Origin: Thalassoglobus sp. JC818
Lineage (GTDB): Bacteria; Planctomycetota; Planctomycetia; Planctomycetales; Planctomycetaceae
DNA: 64,000 nucleotides
Assembly: GCF_040717535.1 (NCBI RefSeq)
Contig: NZ_JBFEFI010000002.1
Location: 310,001 to 374,000, forward strand
Direction: 5' to 3'
The notes beneath the pieces were generated by a model. That model was not told where the DNA came from. It saw nothing but the letters and a program-made list of their open reading frames with translations, and made no database searches. Position 1 is the stretch's first letter, and each line of letters opens with the position of its first letter. Positions 18,936-27,847 of the stretch are shown here, piece by piece. The position numbers were made by a program, and so were the translations under genes.

Positions 18936-19978
18936 AGATCGGTTTCGTGGTCAACGACGTAATGACGGAAGAGCCAGTTTATACGACAACTCGTCTCGCG
19001 ATGCGCGCCGTCAATATGGGACACCAGAGCTTTTACCTCGGCGTTGGCGATTTCATTTACTCGCCGGATGGGTCAATTCACGCCCACGTTCGATCTGCGA
19101 ACGGAGGATCGTATGAATCTCTTCACCAGTATCTGGCGGAGGTTCAAAGCGACGCGACGGAGTCGAGGCGAATCAGCCTCGATCAAATTGATGTGCTCTT
19201 GTTGAGAAATGACCCATCCGATGATGCGATCGATCGCTCGTGGGCTCAGACGAGCGGAATTCTCTTCGGTCAACTCGCAGCGATGCGAGGAGTGATTGTT
19301 CTAAACGATCCCTACGGTTTAGCGAATGCACTGAATAAGACATATTTTCAGCATTTCCCGGAACAAGTACGTCCTAAAACATGTATTAGCCGCGATATAC
19401 ACGACATCAAAGAGTTTATATCGAATCAAAATGATAAGGTTGTGATCAAGCCACTCCAGGGCTCCGGCGGGCAAAGCGTCTTTCTTATCGGAGAAGATGA
19501 GAAAGCAAATCTGAACCAGATGATCGAAGCAGTGATCCGAGATGGATATTGTATCGCTCAAGAATACCTTCCTGGTGCTGTCGATGGTGATGTTCGATTA
19601 TTCGTACTGAATGGGCGACCGCTCAAGAAGGACGGAAAATATGCCGCTTTTCGCAGATGCAACGACACCGGCGACGCAAGAAGCAATATGCACTCAGGCG
19701 GGAAGGGCGTCGAGTGTGAGGTCACCGACAAGATGCTGGAACTCGTGGAGATGGTACGCCCAAAGCTGGTGCGAGATGGAATGTTCTTATGCGGGCTGGA
19801 TATCGTCGACGATAAACTGATGGAGATTAACGTGTTTAGCCCAGGCGGGCTCGGAAGCAGCCAGGAATTGACTGGGGTGGACTTCACAGATGTCATTATT
19901 CGGGATCTGGAACGCAAAGCCAAATATCGTAAGTATTATGGCTCCGGAATGCAGAACAGCGATATCGCTTCATTGTAA
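18932..19978 (+). CDS. Glutathione synthetase-like ATP-grasp ligase
   Basis: ATP-grasp ligase of 348 residues closely resembling the GshB layout. The pre-ATP-grasp motif LLRNDPSDDAIDR (90-102) recalls the RKDPPFD element of GshB. The ATP-binding loop is VIKPLQGSGG (171-180, K173), the linker and base-binding region is AQEYLPGAVDGDVR, and the Mg2+-binding end is MEINVFSPGG (E298, N300). Such enzymes join a carboxylate to an amine through an acyl phosphate. No gamma-glutamylcysteine ligase is nearby, so it need not make glutathione. It is the third gene of an ATGA-overlapping operon with the amidohydrolase and QEGLA proteins. Likely role: making the amide that one of its partners trims or hydrolyses; this is inference. 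Confidence 0.88.
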   Translation: MKIGFVVNDVMTEEPVYTTTRLAMRAVNMGHQSFYLGVGDFIYSPDGSIHAHVRSANGGSYESLHQYLAEVQSDATESRRISLDQIDVLLLRNDPSDDAIDRSWAQTSGILFGQLAAMRGVIVLNDPYGLANALNKTYFQHFPEQVRPKTCISRDIHDIKEFISNQNDKVVIKPLQGSGGQSVFLIGEDEKANLNQMIEAVIRDGYCIAQEYLPGAVDGDVRLFVLNGRPLKKDGKYAAFRRCNDTGDARSNMHSGGKGVECEVTDKMLELVEMVRPKLVRDGMFLCGLDIVDDKLMEINVFSPGGLGSSQELTGVDFTDVIIRDLERKAKYRKYYGSGMQNSDIASL

Positions 19979-20241
19979 TCTCAAATCATCGAACATCGCT
20001 AAACACTCTAATTATCCCTTCGATGCGGGCGGTGATCGGTGCCGTTTGGTTTCTCTAAGCGCATCTTGAGTGCTGAGAAGTCATTGGAGATTAGCAAGGG
20101 CGAATCAAGTTTGAAGTGACGGCTTTTATCTTCCTGCTGTGATCGAAGTAGGCTGGCACAGGATGTGCAGCTTAGTCTGAGAGTGGAAGAAATGGACCTT
20201 CTTCCGGTCAAGAAACTCTTCTACGTATGAAGGAGAAAGCA

Positions 20242-20607
20242 ATGGCTACCACTCTCGCACGCCAACCGATGTCTGCATCATCGTTGATTGGGGACAGTAT
20301 CAAGAATCGACAAGATGAAACTCTTGGTACTGTGCACGAAATCATGATTGACTGCTCGACGGGGCGGGTGGCATACGTTGTGATGTCGTCAGGCGGATTC
20401 CTGGGCTTCGGGAACAAGTTGTTCGCGATTCCGATGACAGCGATGGAACTCGACACGCAAGATGAGTGCATGCGACTCAATGCTTCGAAAGAAGCGTTTG
20501 AAGAATCACGAGGTTTCGACAAGGACAATTGGCCAAACATGGCCGATTCCCAGTGGGAAACCTCGACCCACGCACACTTCGAGGCTCCCCACTACTGGGA
20601 AGTCTAG
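20242..20607 (+). CDS. PRC-barrel domain protein
   Basis: Small soluble protein (121 residues) with a PRC-barrel fold at about residues 10-80: SLIGDSIKNRQDETLGTV, then the beta strands around GRVAYVVMSSGGFLG. PRC-barrel proteins bind RNA or partner proteins in roles from ribosome maturation to photosynthetic reaction centres; standalone versions are often stress-related. The ATG at 20242 is chosen because AAGGAGA lies six bases upstream; an ATG at 20227 would put that Shine-Dalgarno inside the gene. It stands 263 bases after the ATP-grasp gene and is closed by a strong terminator, so it is a separate unit. Confidence 0.85.
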   Translation: MATTLARQPMSASSLIGDSIKNRQDETLGTVHEIMIDCSTGRVAYVVMSSGGFLGFGNKLFAIPMTAMELDTQDECMRLNASKEAFEESRGFDKDNWPNMADSQWETSTHAHFEAPHYWEV

Positions 20608-20646
20608 AAGTTGGAAAATCAATCACCGATCAAGTTCGATGATCGA

Positions 20647-20683
20647 GTCCCCGCAGGAAGTTGCTTTCTGCGGGGACTTTTTT
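20647..20683 (+). terminator. Intrinsic terminator after the PRC-barrel gene
   Basis: A 14-bp stem (GTCCCCGCAGGAAG against CTTTCTGCGGGGAC, one G-T pair) with a 3-base loop is followed directly by six T. Confidence 0.92.
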
Positions 20684-20884
20684 GTCGCCTGCCCACATGA
20701 GATGACTTTCAGCGAGTCGAACAACGAATCCGATGCGGAAAGCAACTCGCGTCGTTTGGTATCGTGTCGCTGTCGCGATATCTTGCTGAGGTGGAAATTA
20801 TCCAGTCAGTTGTCGTCGACTGCCGTCTTAGATGTTTGATCGTCGATGCGGTAGGCTGGTCGCCTCGAAGAGACAGTCTTAATC

Positions 20885-22096
20885 ATGAACGAATACCAGG
20901 TGTTGATGGTATCGGCGGCGTTTGCGTTTGCTTACAGCCTGGTCGCGACTCGATTAGAGCGAACACCCGTGAACGGGGCTCTGGTGTATGTCGCATTGGG
21001 GCTGTTTCTCGGACCAGCTGGTTTGGGATTCGTCAAATTCAACTTTGGTAGTCAGGGGATGCGATGGCTGGCGGAAGTCACGTTGGCGGTCGTCTTGTTC
21101 ACGGATTCTGCTACTTCGAATTTGAGTGTTCTGCGGAGGTATGAATTCATTCCTGCGCGTCTGTTGCTCATCGGACTTCCGTTAACGATCTTGTTTGGAT
21201 TCGGGTTGGCAGTGCTTCTCTTTCCGAATTCCGGATTCTTCTCATTGGCACTGCTCGCCACGATGCTCGCTCCGACCGATGCAGCTCTTGGCCAGGCGGT
21301 GGTCTCCAACCCGAAGGTTCCGGAAGCTGTCCGCGAGAGCCTGAACGTCGAGAGTGGTCTGAACGATGGAATTTGCGTTCCGGTGATGTTGTTGTTCCTG
21401 TCGATGGCGGAAGGGGAAACCGGTCGCTGGGGCGTTTTGGGCGACGGAGTTCTCTTTTCGTTGAAAGCCATCGGAATCGGCGGAGCGGTCGGCCTGGGAC
21501 TCGGTTTCATTGGGAGTCGTGCTGTTCAACTCAGTCAGAAACGAGGCTGGACGGGAGGATCGTGGATGGAGATTCCCGTCGTCGCACTGGCGCTGCTCTG
21601 TTTCGCATCCGCGCAGTGGCTGGGAGGAAGTGGATTCATCGCGAGCTTCATCGGGGGAATGACATTCGGAGCGCTGACGCAATCGCACAAACAGGCACTG
21701 CTTGAAGCTGCCGAAGGGACCGGAAATGCACTGGCGTTGATTACATGGTTTCTGTTCGGAACGTTGTTGTTCGAGTATCCGTTCGACGGGCTGACCTGGC
21801 AGGTCTTAGCCTACGCCTTGGGGAGCCTCACCGTTGTTCGAATTCTCCCGGTCTTTCTAAGCGTGCTCGGCCTGCATCTCAGATTCGACACTCGTTTGTT
21901 TCTCGGATGGTTTGGGCCTCGAGGTTTAGCCAGCATCGTCTTTGCAGTCATGGTTGCTGATGCGGCGATTCCTGGCGGGGAAGTCGTTGTTTCAACGGCA
22001 GCTTGGACGGTCGTGCTGAGCATTGTGCTGCATGGCTTGTCGGCAAATCCAATGGCGGGAATCTACGGTCGACGAGTTGGTGATCAGAAAGTCTGA
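20885..22096 (+). CDS. CPA1-type cation:proton antiporter
   Basis: Integral membrane Na+(K+)/H+ exchanger of the CPA1 (NhaP/NHE-like) family, 403 residues, with about 11-12 hydrophobic segments. The ion-binding signatures are present: LAPTDAALG (T131-D132 region) and ESGLNDG (156-162, with N160-D161). It lacks the long C-terminal regulatory tail found in some relatives, ending a few residues after the last helix. The ATG start is at 20885. It is the first gene after the PRC-barrel terminator, with a probable terminator about 130 bases downstream, so it is likely monocistronic. Ion specificity cannot be deduced. Confidence 0.9.
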   Translation: MNEYQVLMVSAAFAFAYSLVATRLERTPVNGALVYVALGLFLGPAGLGFVKFNFGSQGMRWLAEVTLAVVLFTDSATSNLSVLRRYEFIPARLLLIGLPLTILFGFGLAVLLFPNSGFFSLALLATMLAPTDAALGQAVVSNPKVPEAVRESLNVESGLNDGICVPVMLLFLSMAEGETGRWGVLGDGVLFSLKAIGIGGAVGLGLGFIGSRAVQLSQKRGWTGGSWMEIPVVALALLCFASAQWLGGSGFIASFIGGMTFGALTQSHKQALLEAAEGTGNALALITWFLFGTLLFEYPFDGLTWQVLAYALGSLTVVRILPVFLSVLGLHLRFDTRLFLGWFGPRGLASIVFAVMVADAAIPGGEVVVSTAAWTVVLSIVLHGLSANPMAGIYGRRVGDQKV

Positions 22097-22220
22097 CTCT
22101 TGGGAGCGGTGGAACTTTCCGTTCATTCGTTGAGCCGAACAACAAAGTGCGAATGATTCATGTGCAGGTTTCTGCCTCAGGCTCGTCAGGACCTTCGTTC
22201 ATGACCTATCATCTCGCCTC

Positions 22221-22257
22221 ACTCGCAGAGGCTTTCAGTCCTGCGAGTTCGTTTTTC
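22221..22257 (+). terminator. Probable intrinsic terminator after the antiporter gene
   Basis: ACTCGCAG (22221-22228) pairs with CTGCGAGT (22241-22248) around a 12-base loop. A T-rich tail with five T at 22252-22256 follows. Confidence 0.65.
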
Positions 22258-22290
22258 CGTTCGTGTTGTCACAACGTTTGATATACCGCA

Positions 22291-23745
22291 ATGACATTTT
22301 CAGCTCTTCTCACAGCTCTCTGGACGCTTCTCGTCTTTTTGCTCCATATCTTTTTCGTGGGAAGAGCACTGCTGCGGCCGCATCGAGAGCCCGCTTCTCG
22401 AGTGGCATGGATTGTGGTGATTATGGTTCTTCCGTTTGTTGGAATTCTCGCTTACTTACTGTTCGGAGAAACCAACATCGGACATGAGCGTGTGAAGCGA
22501 GCTCGAAAAATTCTGACGGAGCTTCCTCCGCTCAGTGACATCCCGGGAGCCACGTCGCCTAAGCCCGACGATGAAGTCCCACCGCGCGTCAATCAACTCT
22601 TCAGAGTTGGAAATTCGGTGAACGGGTTCGAACCTGTCACCGGAAACCGGGCCCGATTGCTGGCAGATTCCAACGCGACGATCGATTCCCTCGTCGAAGA
22701 TATTCATGCTGCCAAGGAACATGTGCACATCGCTTTCTATATCTGGTTGACAGACGGAAACGGAGTGAAGGTCATCAACGCCCTAAAGCAGGCTGCCGGT
22801 CGAGGAGTGGTTTGCCGCGCGATGGCTGACGGACTCGGTTCGCGGTCTTTGATCGACTCCCGTTACTGGAAAGAAATGCGCGACGCAGGTGTTCAACTGG
22901 CGACTGCACTTCCCATTGGCAATCCTCTGCTTCGTCCGCTTCGAGGCCGGATCGATCTGAGAAATCACCGGAAGATCGTCGTCATTGATAATGCGATTAC
23001 CTACTGCGGCAGCCAAAACTGCGCTGATCCAGAGTTTCGAGTTAAGGCCAAATTCGCACCCTGGGTTGATTCAGTCATGAGGTTCGAGGGGCCGATTGTT
23101 CGGCAGAATCAGTACCTTTTTGCCTGCGATTGGATGGAACAGGTTGACGAAGATCTTTCCGAAATCCTCGGTGCTCCACTTCCGGAAACGCAGCCAGGGT
23201 TTGAAGCACAAGTGATCGGAACCGGGCCGACAGTCCGGCATTCAGCGATGCCAGAGGTCTTCGAAGCTCTGATGTATGCCGCGGAGCGGGAACTCGTGAT
23301 GACCACGCCGTATTATGTTCCCGATGAAGCAATGCAAACGGCGTTGTGTTCGACCGCGCGACGGGGCGTCGATACGACGATCATTTTCCCAGCCCGAAAT
23401 GATTCCTGGATCGTGGAAGCAGCGAGTCACAGCTACTACGCAGAACTTCTCGAAGCAGGTGTCAAGATCTTTGAGTATGAAGGCGGGTTGCTGCACACCA
23501 AGTCGTTGACACTGGATGGGATCGTGACGCTGATCGGTTCTGCGAATATGGATCGTCGGAGCTTCGAGCTGAACTACGAGAACAATATCCTGATCCATGA
23601 CTCGGAAATGACTGCTGTGATGCGTGAACGTCAATCGAGTTATCTCGCCCATTCCCACGAAGTGACGCGTGAAGCCGTTGCGAACTGGTCAGTGAAGCGT
23701 CGGCTCTGGAACAATACCATCGCGATGTTGGGTCCAGTTCTTTGA
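22291..23745 (+). CDS. cls: Cardiolipin synthase (phospholipase D family)
   Basis: Membrane enzyme that joins phosphatidyl groups to make cardiolipin, 484 residues. Two N-terminal transmembrane helices (about 5-27 and 38-58) are followed by two PLD domains. HKD motif one is NHRKIVVID (H226, K228, D233) and motif two is HTKSLTLD (H402, K404, D409), followed by IGSANMDRRS. The layout and length match bacterial ClsA. The ATG at 22291 lacks an obvious Shine-Dalgarno. The next gene follows within about 90 bases, or overlaps by 4 bases if its longest frame is used, so co-transcription with the phosphatase is likely and would link membrane lipid and phosphate metabolism. Confidence 0.93.
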   Translation: MTFSALLTALWTLLVFLLHIFFVGRALLRPHREPASRVAWIVVIMVLPFVGILAYLLFGETNIGHERVKRARKILTELPPLSDIPGATSPKPDDEVPPRVNQLFRVGNSVNGFEPVTGNRARLLADSNATIDSLVEDIHAAKEHVHIAFYIWLTDGNGVKVINALKQAAGRGVVCRAMADGLGSRSLIDSRYWKEMRDAGVQLATALPIGNPLLRPLRGRIDLRNHRKIVVIDNAITYCGSQNCADPEFRVKAKFAPWVDSVMRFEGPIVRQNQYLFACDWMEQVDEDLSEILGAPLPETQPGFEAQVIGTGPTVRHSAMPEVFEALMYAAERELVMTTPYYVPDEAMQTALCSTARRGVDTTIIFPARNDSWIVEAASHSYYAELLEAGVKIFEYEGGLLHTKSLTLDGIVTLIGSANMDRRSFELNYENNILIHDSEMTAVMRERQSSYLAHSHEVTREAVANWSVKRRLWNNTIAMLGPVL

Positions 23746-23837
23746 TGAAGCGGCTGCATCGCTTCAGTGAATTTACAAGTCAGCTCATGACAACTACAAA
23801 CGAAGACATGATAGATACCCTTGGACGAGGAATGAGT

Positions 23838-25712
23838 ATGCGTTTGACCAACTCTTGCCACAACACAATGCGTTCGACTGCTTTCTTTGCAGTTGTTGTC
23901 ATCGGTGTCGGTTTGATGAGTTCATTGGCGATTGCCGAACGTGATCCGATTCGATTGACCCATGGCCCCATGCTTGGCCAGCCTGGAGCAACGACGATGA
24001 CAGTCTGGGGGCGGACATCCGACCCGGGGCAGTTCGAAGTCCACTACGGTGTTGAACCCGATCAGCTCGATCAAATCAGCGCCCCAGCTGAGACATTGAT
24101 CGGCCACGACAATACCGGTGTTGCTCAGTTGGAAGACTTGAAGTCGAACACGCGCTACTACTATCAGATCTGGGTGAACGGTCGTCCGCATGGATGGCCC
24201 GGCTCGTTTTTGACGCTGCCTCAAGCTGAGGACACTTACAACGAGAAATATAATCCTGAAGGTCTCTTTAACTTTCGGTTTCAAATCGGTTCGTGTGCCA
24301 ACCAGAATCCACTTCACGGTTCAGGACATCGGGCAACAACTTATGAACACTTAAACGCAGACTGGGCGGAGAAGGTTCACTTCCACATCATGAATGGGGA
24401 TTGGCTTTACGAAGAACTTCGCGAGTATCCGCCGGAAGCATGGCGTCTCACTCAAGGCGTTGATGAATATCCACTCAACGTTGACATTATGCCGACCATT
24501 GTTGGCGTCTGGGAAAACTACAAGCTTTATCTTGATCGCGGAGTCGATCTCGCGAAGTGGCATCGTCACGTGCCGAGCATGTTCACCTTCGATGACCACG
24601 AACTAGTGAATGATATCTGGGGTTCTGCTGAAGCGGGCAAACGGCATCGTCGGACCGTGTTTCGAGATATCGGGACGCAAGCTTGGTTCGACTATCTAGG
24701 CTGGGCGAACCCTATGGAATTCAAACATCCCATCCACTACGGAAAAGCCAGCATGAAAGCCGGCAGCGACCTGCTCGTCGATCCAGAAGCAGACTTCACA
24801 AAGATCCCTGTCGATGAGATGTTGACGTTGCACGTTCACTGGGGAACACCGGAAGCGGGGGTGAATGATCTGCAGTACGACAATGACGAGGGGCATCAGA
24901 ACTCGTATGTCTACGACATCATTGAAGTTGTCGATGAACACACACTCAAGCTGCACATGCCCGCTAAGGTTGATGACGATGACATCAGCTATTCAATTGG
25001 ACGTCGAAGCTTTGGAAAACTCAAAGTCTCGAACTGCGAATTTTTTATTCTCGATACGCGAGGCGATCGAGATATGCACGACGTTCGAGAACGAGACAAA
25101 CCGGGTGTTTCGATGCTGGGCAAGCCGCAACGCGAGTGGCTGCTGAAGTCGATGAAAGAGAGCGATGCAGACTTTTTCTTCGTCGTGTCCACAGTCCCAT
25201 TTATGATCCCTCACTCCGGGGCAGGGGGCTTTGAAGTTGATGCTGAGAATAAAGAGGAAGCCTGGACCGGATTCTTCGAAGAGCGAGAACTGCTGATCAG
25301 CGAATGGGAGAAGCTCGGGAAGAAAGTGTTCGTCATGACAGGTGACCTACACAACAGCTTCGCGATTAAGATCACGGACGACATTTGGGAATTCTGCTGC
25401 GGCCCGCACAACAGCGTGAATCACGTTCCGGAACTCGATGAGAGTGACCGTCCCGCGACCGGAAAATTCAAGTTTGGTCCGCGTGAATGCGATATCCGGT
25501 GGAGCAGCTACGTTCTTCCAGATCTCGATCGCTTGGAACGCCTCTATCCGAAATTCTGTGTTGTTCAGATCAACAACGTCTTCAACATGCCTCAAAAGTT
25601 GGGGGATGAAAGATGGGTGGCCTATCCGCATCCGCAAGTCATCTTCCAATACTACGACGGTCGGACAGGAGAACTCGACTACGCAGAGTCGGTTTCCATC
25701 GACCGCGAATAA
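23838..25712 (+). CDS. PhoD-like alkaline phosphatase/phosphodiesterase
   Basis: Exported metallophosphoesterase of the PhoD family, 624 residues from the ATG at 23838. GAGG lies seven bases upstream, and the N-terminus has a hydrophobic segment ending in SSLAIAERD, a plausible signal peptide. The in-frame extension to 23742 would overlap cardiolipin synthase and bury the signal. It has the PhoD N-terminal beta domain (about 25-120) and the catalytic domain with GSCANQ, IMNGDWLYEE, FTFDDHELVND and VMTGDLHNSF. These carry the Asp, Asn and His residues expected to bind Ca2+/Fe3+ in this family. It probably releases phosphate from esters in the periplasm. No twin-arginine motif is seen, unlike Bacillus PhoD. 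Confidence 0.88.
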   Translation: MRLTNSCHNTMRSTAFFAVVVIGVGLMSSLAIAERDPIRLTHGPMLGQPGATTMTVWGRTSDPGQFEVHYGVEPDQLDQISAPAETLIGHDNTGVAQLEDLKSNTRYYYQIWVNGRPHGWPGSFLTLPQAEDTYNEKYNPEGLFNFRFQIGSCANQNPLHGSGHRATTYEHLNADWAEKVHFHIMNGDWLYEELREYPPEAWRLTQGVDEYPLNVDIMPTIVGVWENYKLYLDRGVDLAKWHRHVPSMFTFDDHELVNDIWGSAEAGKRHRRTVFRDIGTQAWFDYLGWANPMEFKHPIHYGKASMKAGSDLLVDPEADFTKIPVDEMLTLHVHWGTPEAGVNDLQYDNDEGHQNSYVYDIIEVVDEHTLKLHMPAKVDDDDISYSIGRRSFGKLKVSNCEFFILDTRGDRDMHDVRERDKPGVSMLGKPQREWLLKSMKESDADFFFVVSTVPFMIPHSGAGGFEVDAENKEEAWTGFFEERELLISEWEKLGKKVFVMTGDLHNSFAIKITDDIWEFCCGPHNSVNHVPELDESDRPATGKFKFGPRECDIRWSSYVLPDLDRLERLYPKFCVVQINNVFNMPQKLGDERWVAYPHPQVIFQYYDGRTGELDYAESVSIDRE

Positions 25713-25746
25713 TGTTTCGCGAACTGTTGATGTGGTTGTGAAGCAG

Positions 25747-25777
25747 AAGCGACGCGTCCATAACCGGCGCGTCGCTT
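25747..25777 (+). other. Strong hairpin without a T tract, 3' of the phosphatase gene
   Basis: AAGCGACGCG pairs perfectly with CGCGTCGCTT (10 bp) around an 11-base loop, 35 bases after the stop. There is no T run, so it may be an mRNA-stabilising structure or an inefficient terminator. Confidence 0.6.
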
Positions 25778-25896
25778 GCCGGTCGGATTGACTCGTCAAG
25801 AGCGATAACCGTTCGATCGCGGAGTTGTCCGCACGCAGAATAATGCGGTCCGGTGAGGATCGCGGATATGTTGAGTTACAAATTCCAAGAGTTGTT

Positions 25897-26250
25897 ATGT
25901 CTGAGAAACCCGCTCCCGACACACTGATTCTGTGCAATGATCTGATGTTCTCCAGTCAGCTGAATGGGGCTGCGCAGCGGGCGGGATGTGTTCCGCGAAC
26001 GTGTCTGGGACAAGTCAGCGCGATGAAAGAACTGGAGTCGGACCAGATGCGCTGGGTCGTTGTCGATCTTGAACTCGCAGGTATCGATTTGACAGCCCTG
26101 CGGAATGCGACATCAGCAAAGATTGTGGCCTTCGGTCCGCATGTTCAGACGGACCGTCTTGCTGCTGCAAGCTCAGTGGGTTGCGACTTCGTTCTCAGTC
26201 GAGGTGAGATCAACCGCGGACTCGAAAGCCTTCTTGCTTCGGAAGGGTGA
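25897..26250 (+). CDS. Small degenerate receiver-like protein
   Basis: Cytoplasmic protein of 117 residues with an alternating beta/alpha pattern like a response-regulator receiver: TLILCNDLMFSSQL, MRWVVVDLEL (D57 at the phospho-acceptor position), AKIVAFGPHV and GCDFVLSRGE. It lacks the acidic pair after strand 1 and the conserved Lys after strand 5, so normal phosphotransfer is unlikely and it is better called a pseudo-receiver. The ATG at 25897 is chosen because the fold begins there; the open frame to 25825 adds 24 residues without similarity. No kinase or regulator is adjacent. Function unknown. Confidence 0.65.
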   Translation: MSEKPAPDTLILCNDLMFSSQLNGAAQRAGCVPRTCLGQVSAMKELESDQMRWVVVDLELAGIDLTALRNATSAKIVAFGPHVQTDRLAAASSVGCDFVLSRGEINRGLESLLASEG

Positions 26251-26290
26251 AGTTTGCAAGGCTTGATGTGCTGAGGTGTTGCGAAGTTCT

Positions 26291-27532
26291 TTACTGCGTC
26301 AATCGGACGGGTACAACTCGCTGCACTTTGATCACATCGGTGCCGTACTGAGGGTCGAATTGTCTTTGACCTACAATCCCGGAAGGCTTTCCAACCCACT
26401 GCTGAATTTGTACGGTCGGGCCAAGTTCGAGGTAGGCGAGTAGTTTTCCGTTCGGAGCAACCAACGCATAAGATGGTCCGCCAACCGTGCCGTTCAAGGG
26501 CTGCACAATACCTGCACCATTCAGTCTTGGATGAACACTGTCGGGTTCGCGAGCGGCAGCCTGAACGCCGCGCTGGTGTGACAGGTTCGACGTCATTCCC
26601 TGACCAGGTTGTTCGTATCCAAGTTGAACAGCAGCGAGTTGTTCGTCTCGTCGTGAAGTCTCTGCCGAAACACGGACAAAGTTCTGGTACTGAGCCAGAA
26701 TTCCGCGACGCCTTTGGATGACAGCCAGACGTTTGTCGACCAGAGCAGCAACGGTTTCGTCTGTTCTTTCAGCCAGTTGACGGTAGTCGCGTTCGATCAC
26801 GTCGAGATTCCACCGTCCCGGATCAAGTTCCATCATCTCCGCATAACGTCGATCGATTTCGTCGAGTTTGTCGTACAAGGCTTTCCGATACTCACGCTCT
26901 CGTTCAGCTATTTTCTGAGCGATTTCTTCTTCTTCGACTCGTTTCTCGATGACTGCAACTCGATGTTCAACGGGAATCTGATAGGGATCGTGCGCGAGTT
27001 CTTTTTGTGCTCGCTGATCAGCGGGGACGACATATTCTCCCTTGATCCAGCGGAACTCCTGATGAGGCGGCAGGATTTTGTACATCCGGACCGAGCCTCT
27101 CTGGGTTGCCAGAGTTTTTTCACCGAGAATGGTCACTTCGTCACCGTTCGACAATTCTCGTCCGTAGTACGAATGATCATCGCCGAGAGAGCTTCCGATT
27201 CGGACCATCGCCCGGGCGACACGCCCATCGACTGGCTCCACGCGGACAACTCCATGATCCGGACGATCCTGCTCGACAAGCGAAGCATCAATCCAGCTGA
27301 AACTCCCTTTGGGAGGAGCAATCATGAACCAGCCTCCGTGATCGTGTCTGTAGACGGTCACCGGATCTTGTTGATTGACATGACCAGTTGGATAGAAGTT
27401 TGTTCCGGGCCCGCACCGAACTTCGACCTTATCGCTCACGACGGTCGCGTCGTATGGGAATTTTTGTGCTGCGAGGGTGCTCTGGGAGTGTGCCAGAGAA
27501 AGAACGGAGCACATGATCAGGAAACGCAACAT
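26291..27532 (-). CDS. Secreted SH3-like domain protein with helical region
   Basis: Exported protein of 413 residues. The ATG at 27532 opens a signal peptide (MLRFLIMCSVLSLAHSQ, then LAAQKF). Two bacterial SH3-like segments follow: VEVRCGPGTNFYPTG with GGWFMIAPP and SFSWIDASLV, then a second with DEVTILGEK and FRWIKGEYVV. A charged helical region, partly coiled coil, lies at about 185-290, and a short beta-rich C-terminus ends the chain. SH3b domains usually bind cell-wall peptides or other surface proteins. The frame extends to 27670 but that would bury the signal. The gene stands alone, convergent with the pseudo-receiver gene with a 40-base gap. Function unknown. Confidence 0.8.
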   Translation of the reverse strand: MLRFLIMCSVLSLAHSQSTLAAQKFPYDATVVSDKVEVRCGPGTNFYPTGHVNQQDPVTVYRHDHGGWFMIAPPKGSFSWIDASLVEQDRPDHGVVRVEPVDGRVARAMVRIGSSLGDDHSYYGRELSNGDEVTILGEKTLATQRGSVRMYKILPPHQEFRWIKGEYVVPADQRAQKELAHDPYQIPVEHRVAVIEKRVEEEEIAQKIAEREREYRKALYDKLDEIDRRYAEMMELDPGRWNLDVIERDYRQLAERTDETVAALVDKRLAVIQRRRGILAQYQNFVRVSAETSRRDEQLAAVQLGYEQPGQGMTSNLSHQRGVQAAAREPDSVHPRLNGAGIVQPLNGTVGGPSYALVAPNGKLLAYLELGPTVQIQQWVGKPSGIVGQRQFDPQYGTDVIKVQRVVPVRLTQ

Positions 27533-27847
27533 GGTTGTCGCTCGTGTCGAGGGGCAAACGGAGAGGCGAGAGTTGGGAGTCAAAATCTTGCGGTAGAACA
27601 CCGCGGACGGAGCTGTGTCAGCTCGTCTTGATGAAGTGTATGACTGTGAGGCCTCAAGCTTATAAAGCAATTCGTCCGATCATGGCAAGATCAGCCGAAA
27701 GCCGTTTCTTGAGCGAATTTCGCAAATTGTAAGGAAGTTCTAAGAAAAACCTTCCAAGAGATCCGGTGAGGATGCGGGAGCGGTTTCGATTGTTCGAATA
27801 CTCGGAATAGTAACGACTTCGGGAACTTCAACGAGCGCGGAAAAGCA
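27533..27847. other. Intergenic region between SH3-like and FAD oxidoreductase genes
   Basis: No gene supported. It holds the promoter region of the SH3-like gene. A weak hairpin (GGAAG/CTTCC arms around 27731-27755) could end the FAD oxidoreductase transcript, but it lacks a good T run. Confidence 0.4.

Noticed and set aside
26714-27631. 305-codon frame on the plus strand opposite the SH3-like gene
   Set aside because: Its sequence shows no domain, signal or start site, while the opposite frame has a signal peptide and SH3-like motifs; it is an antisense shadow.
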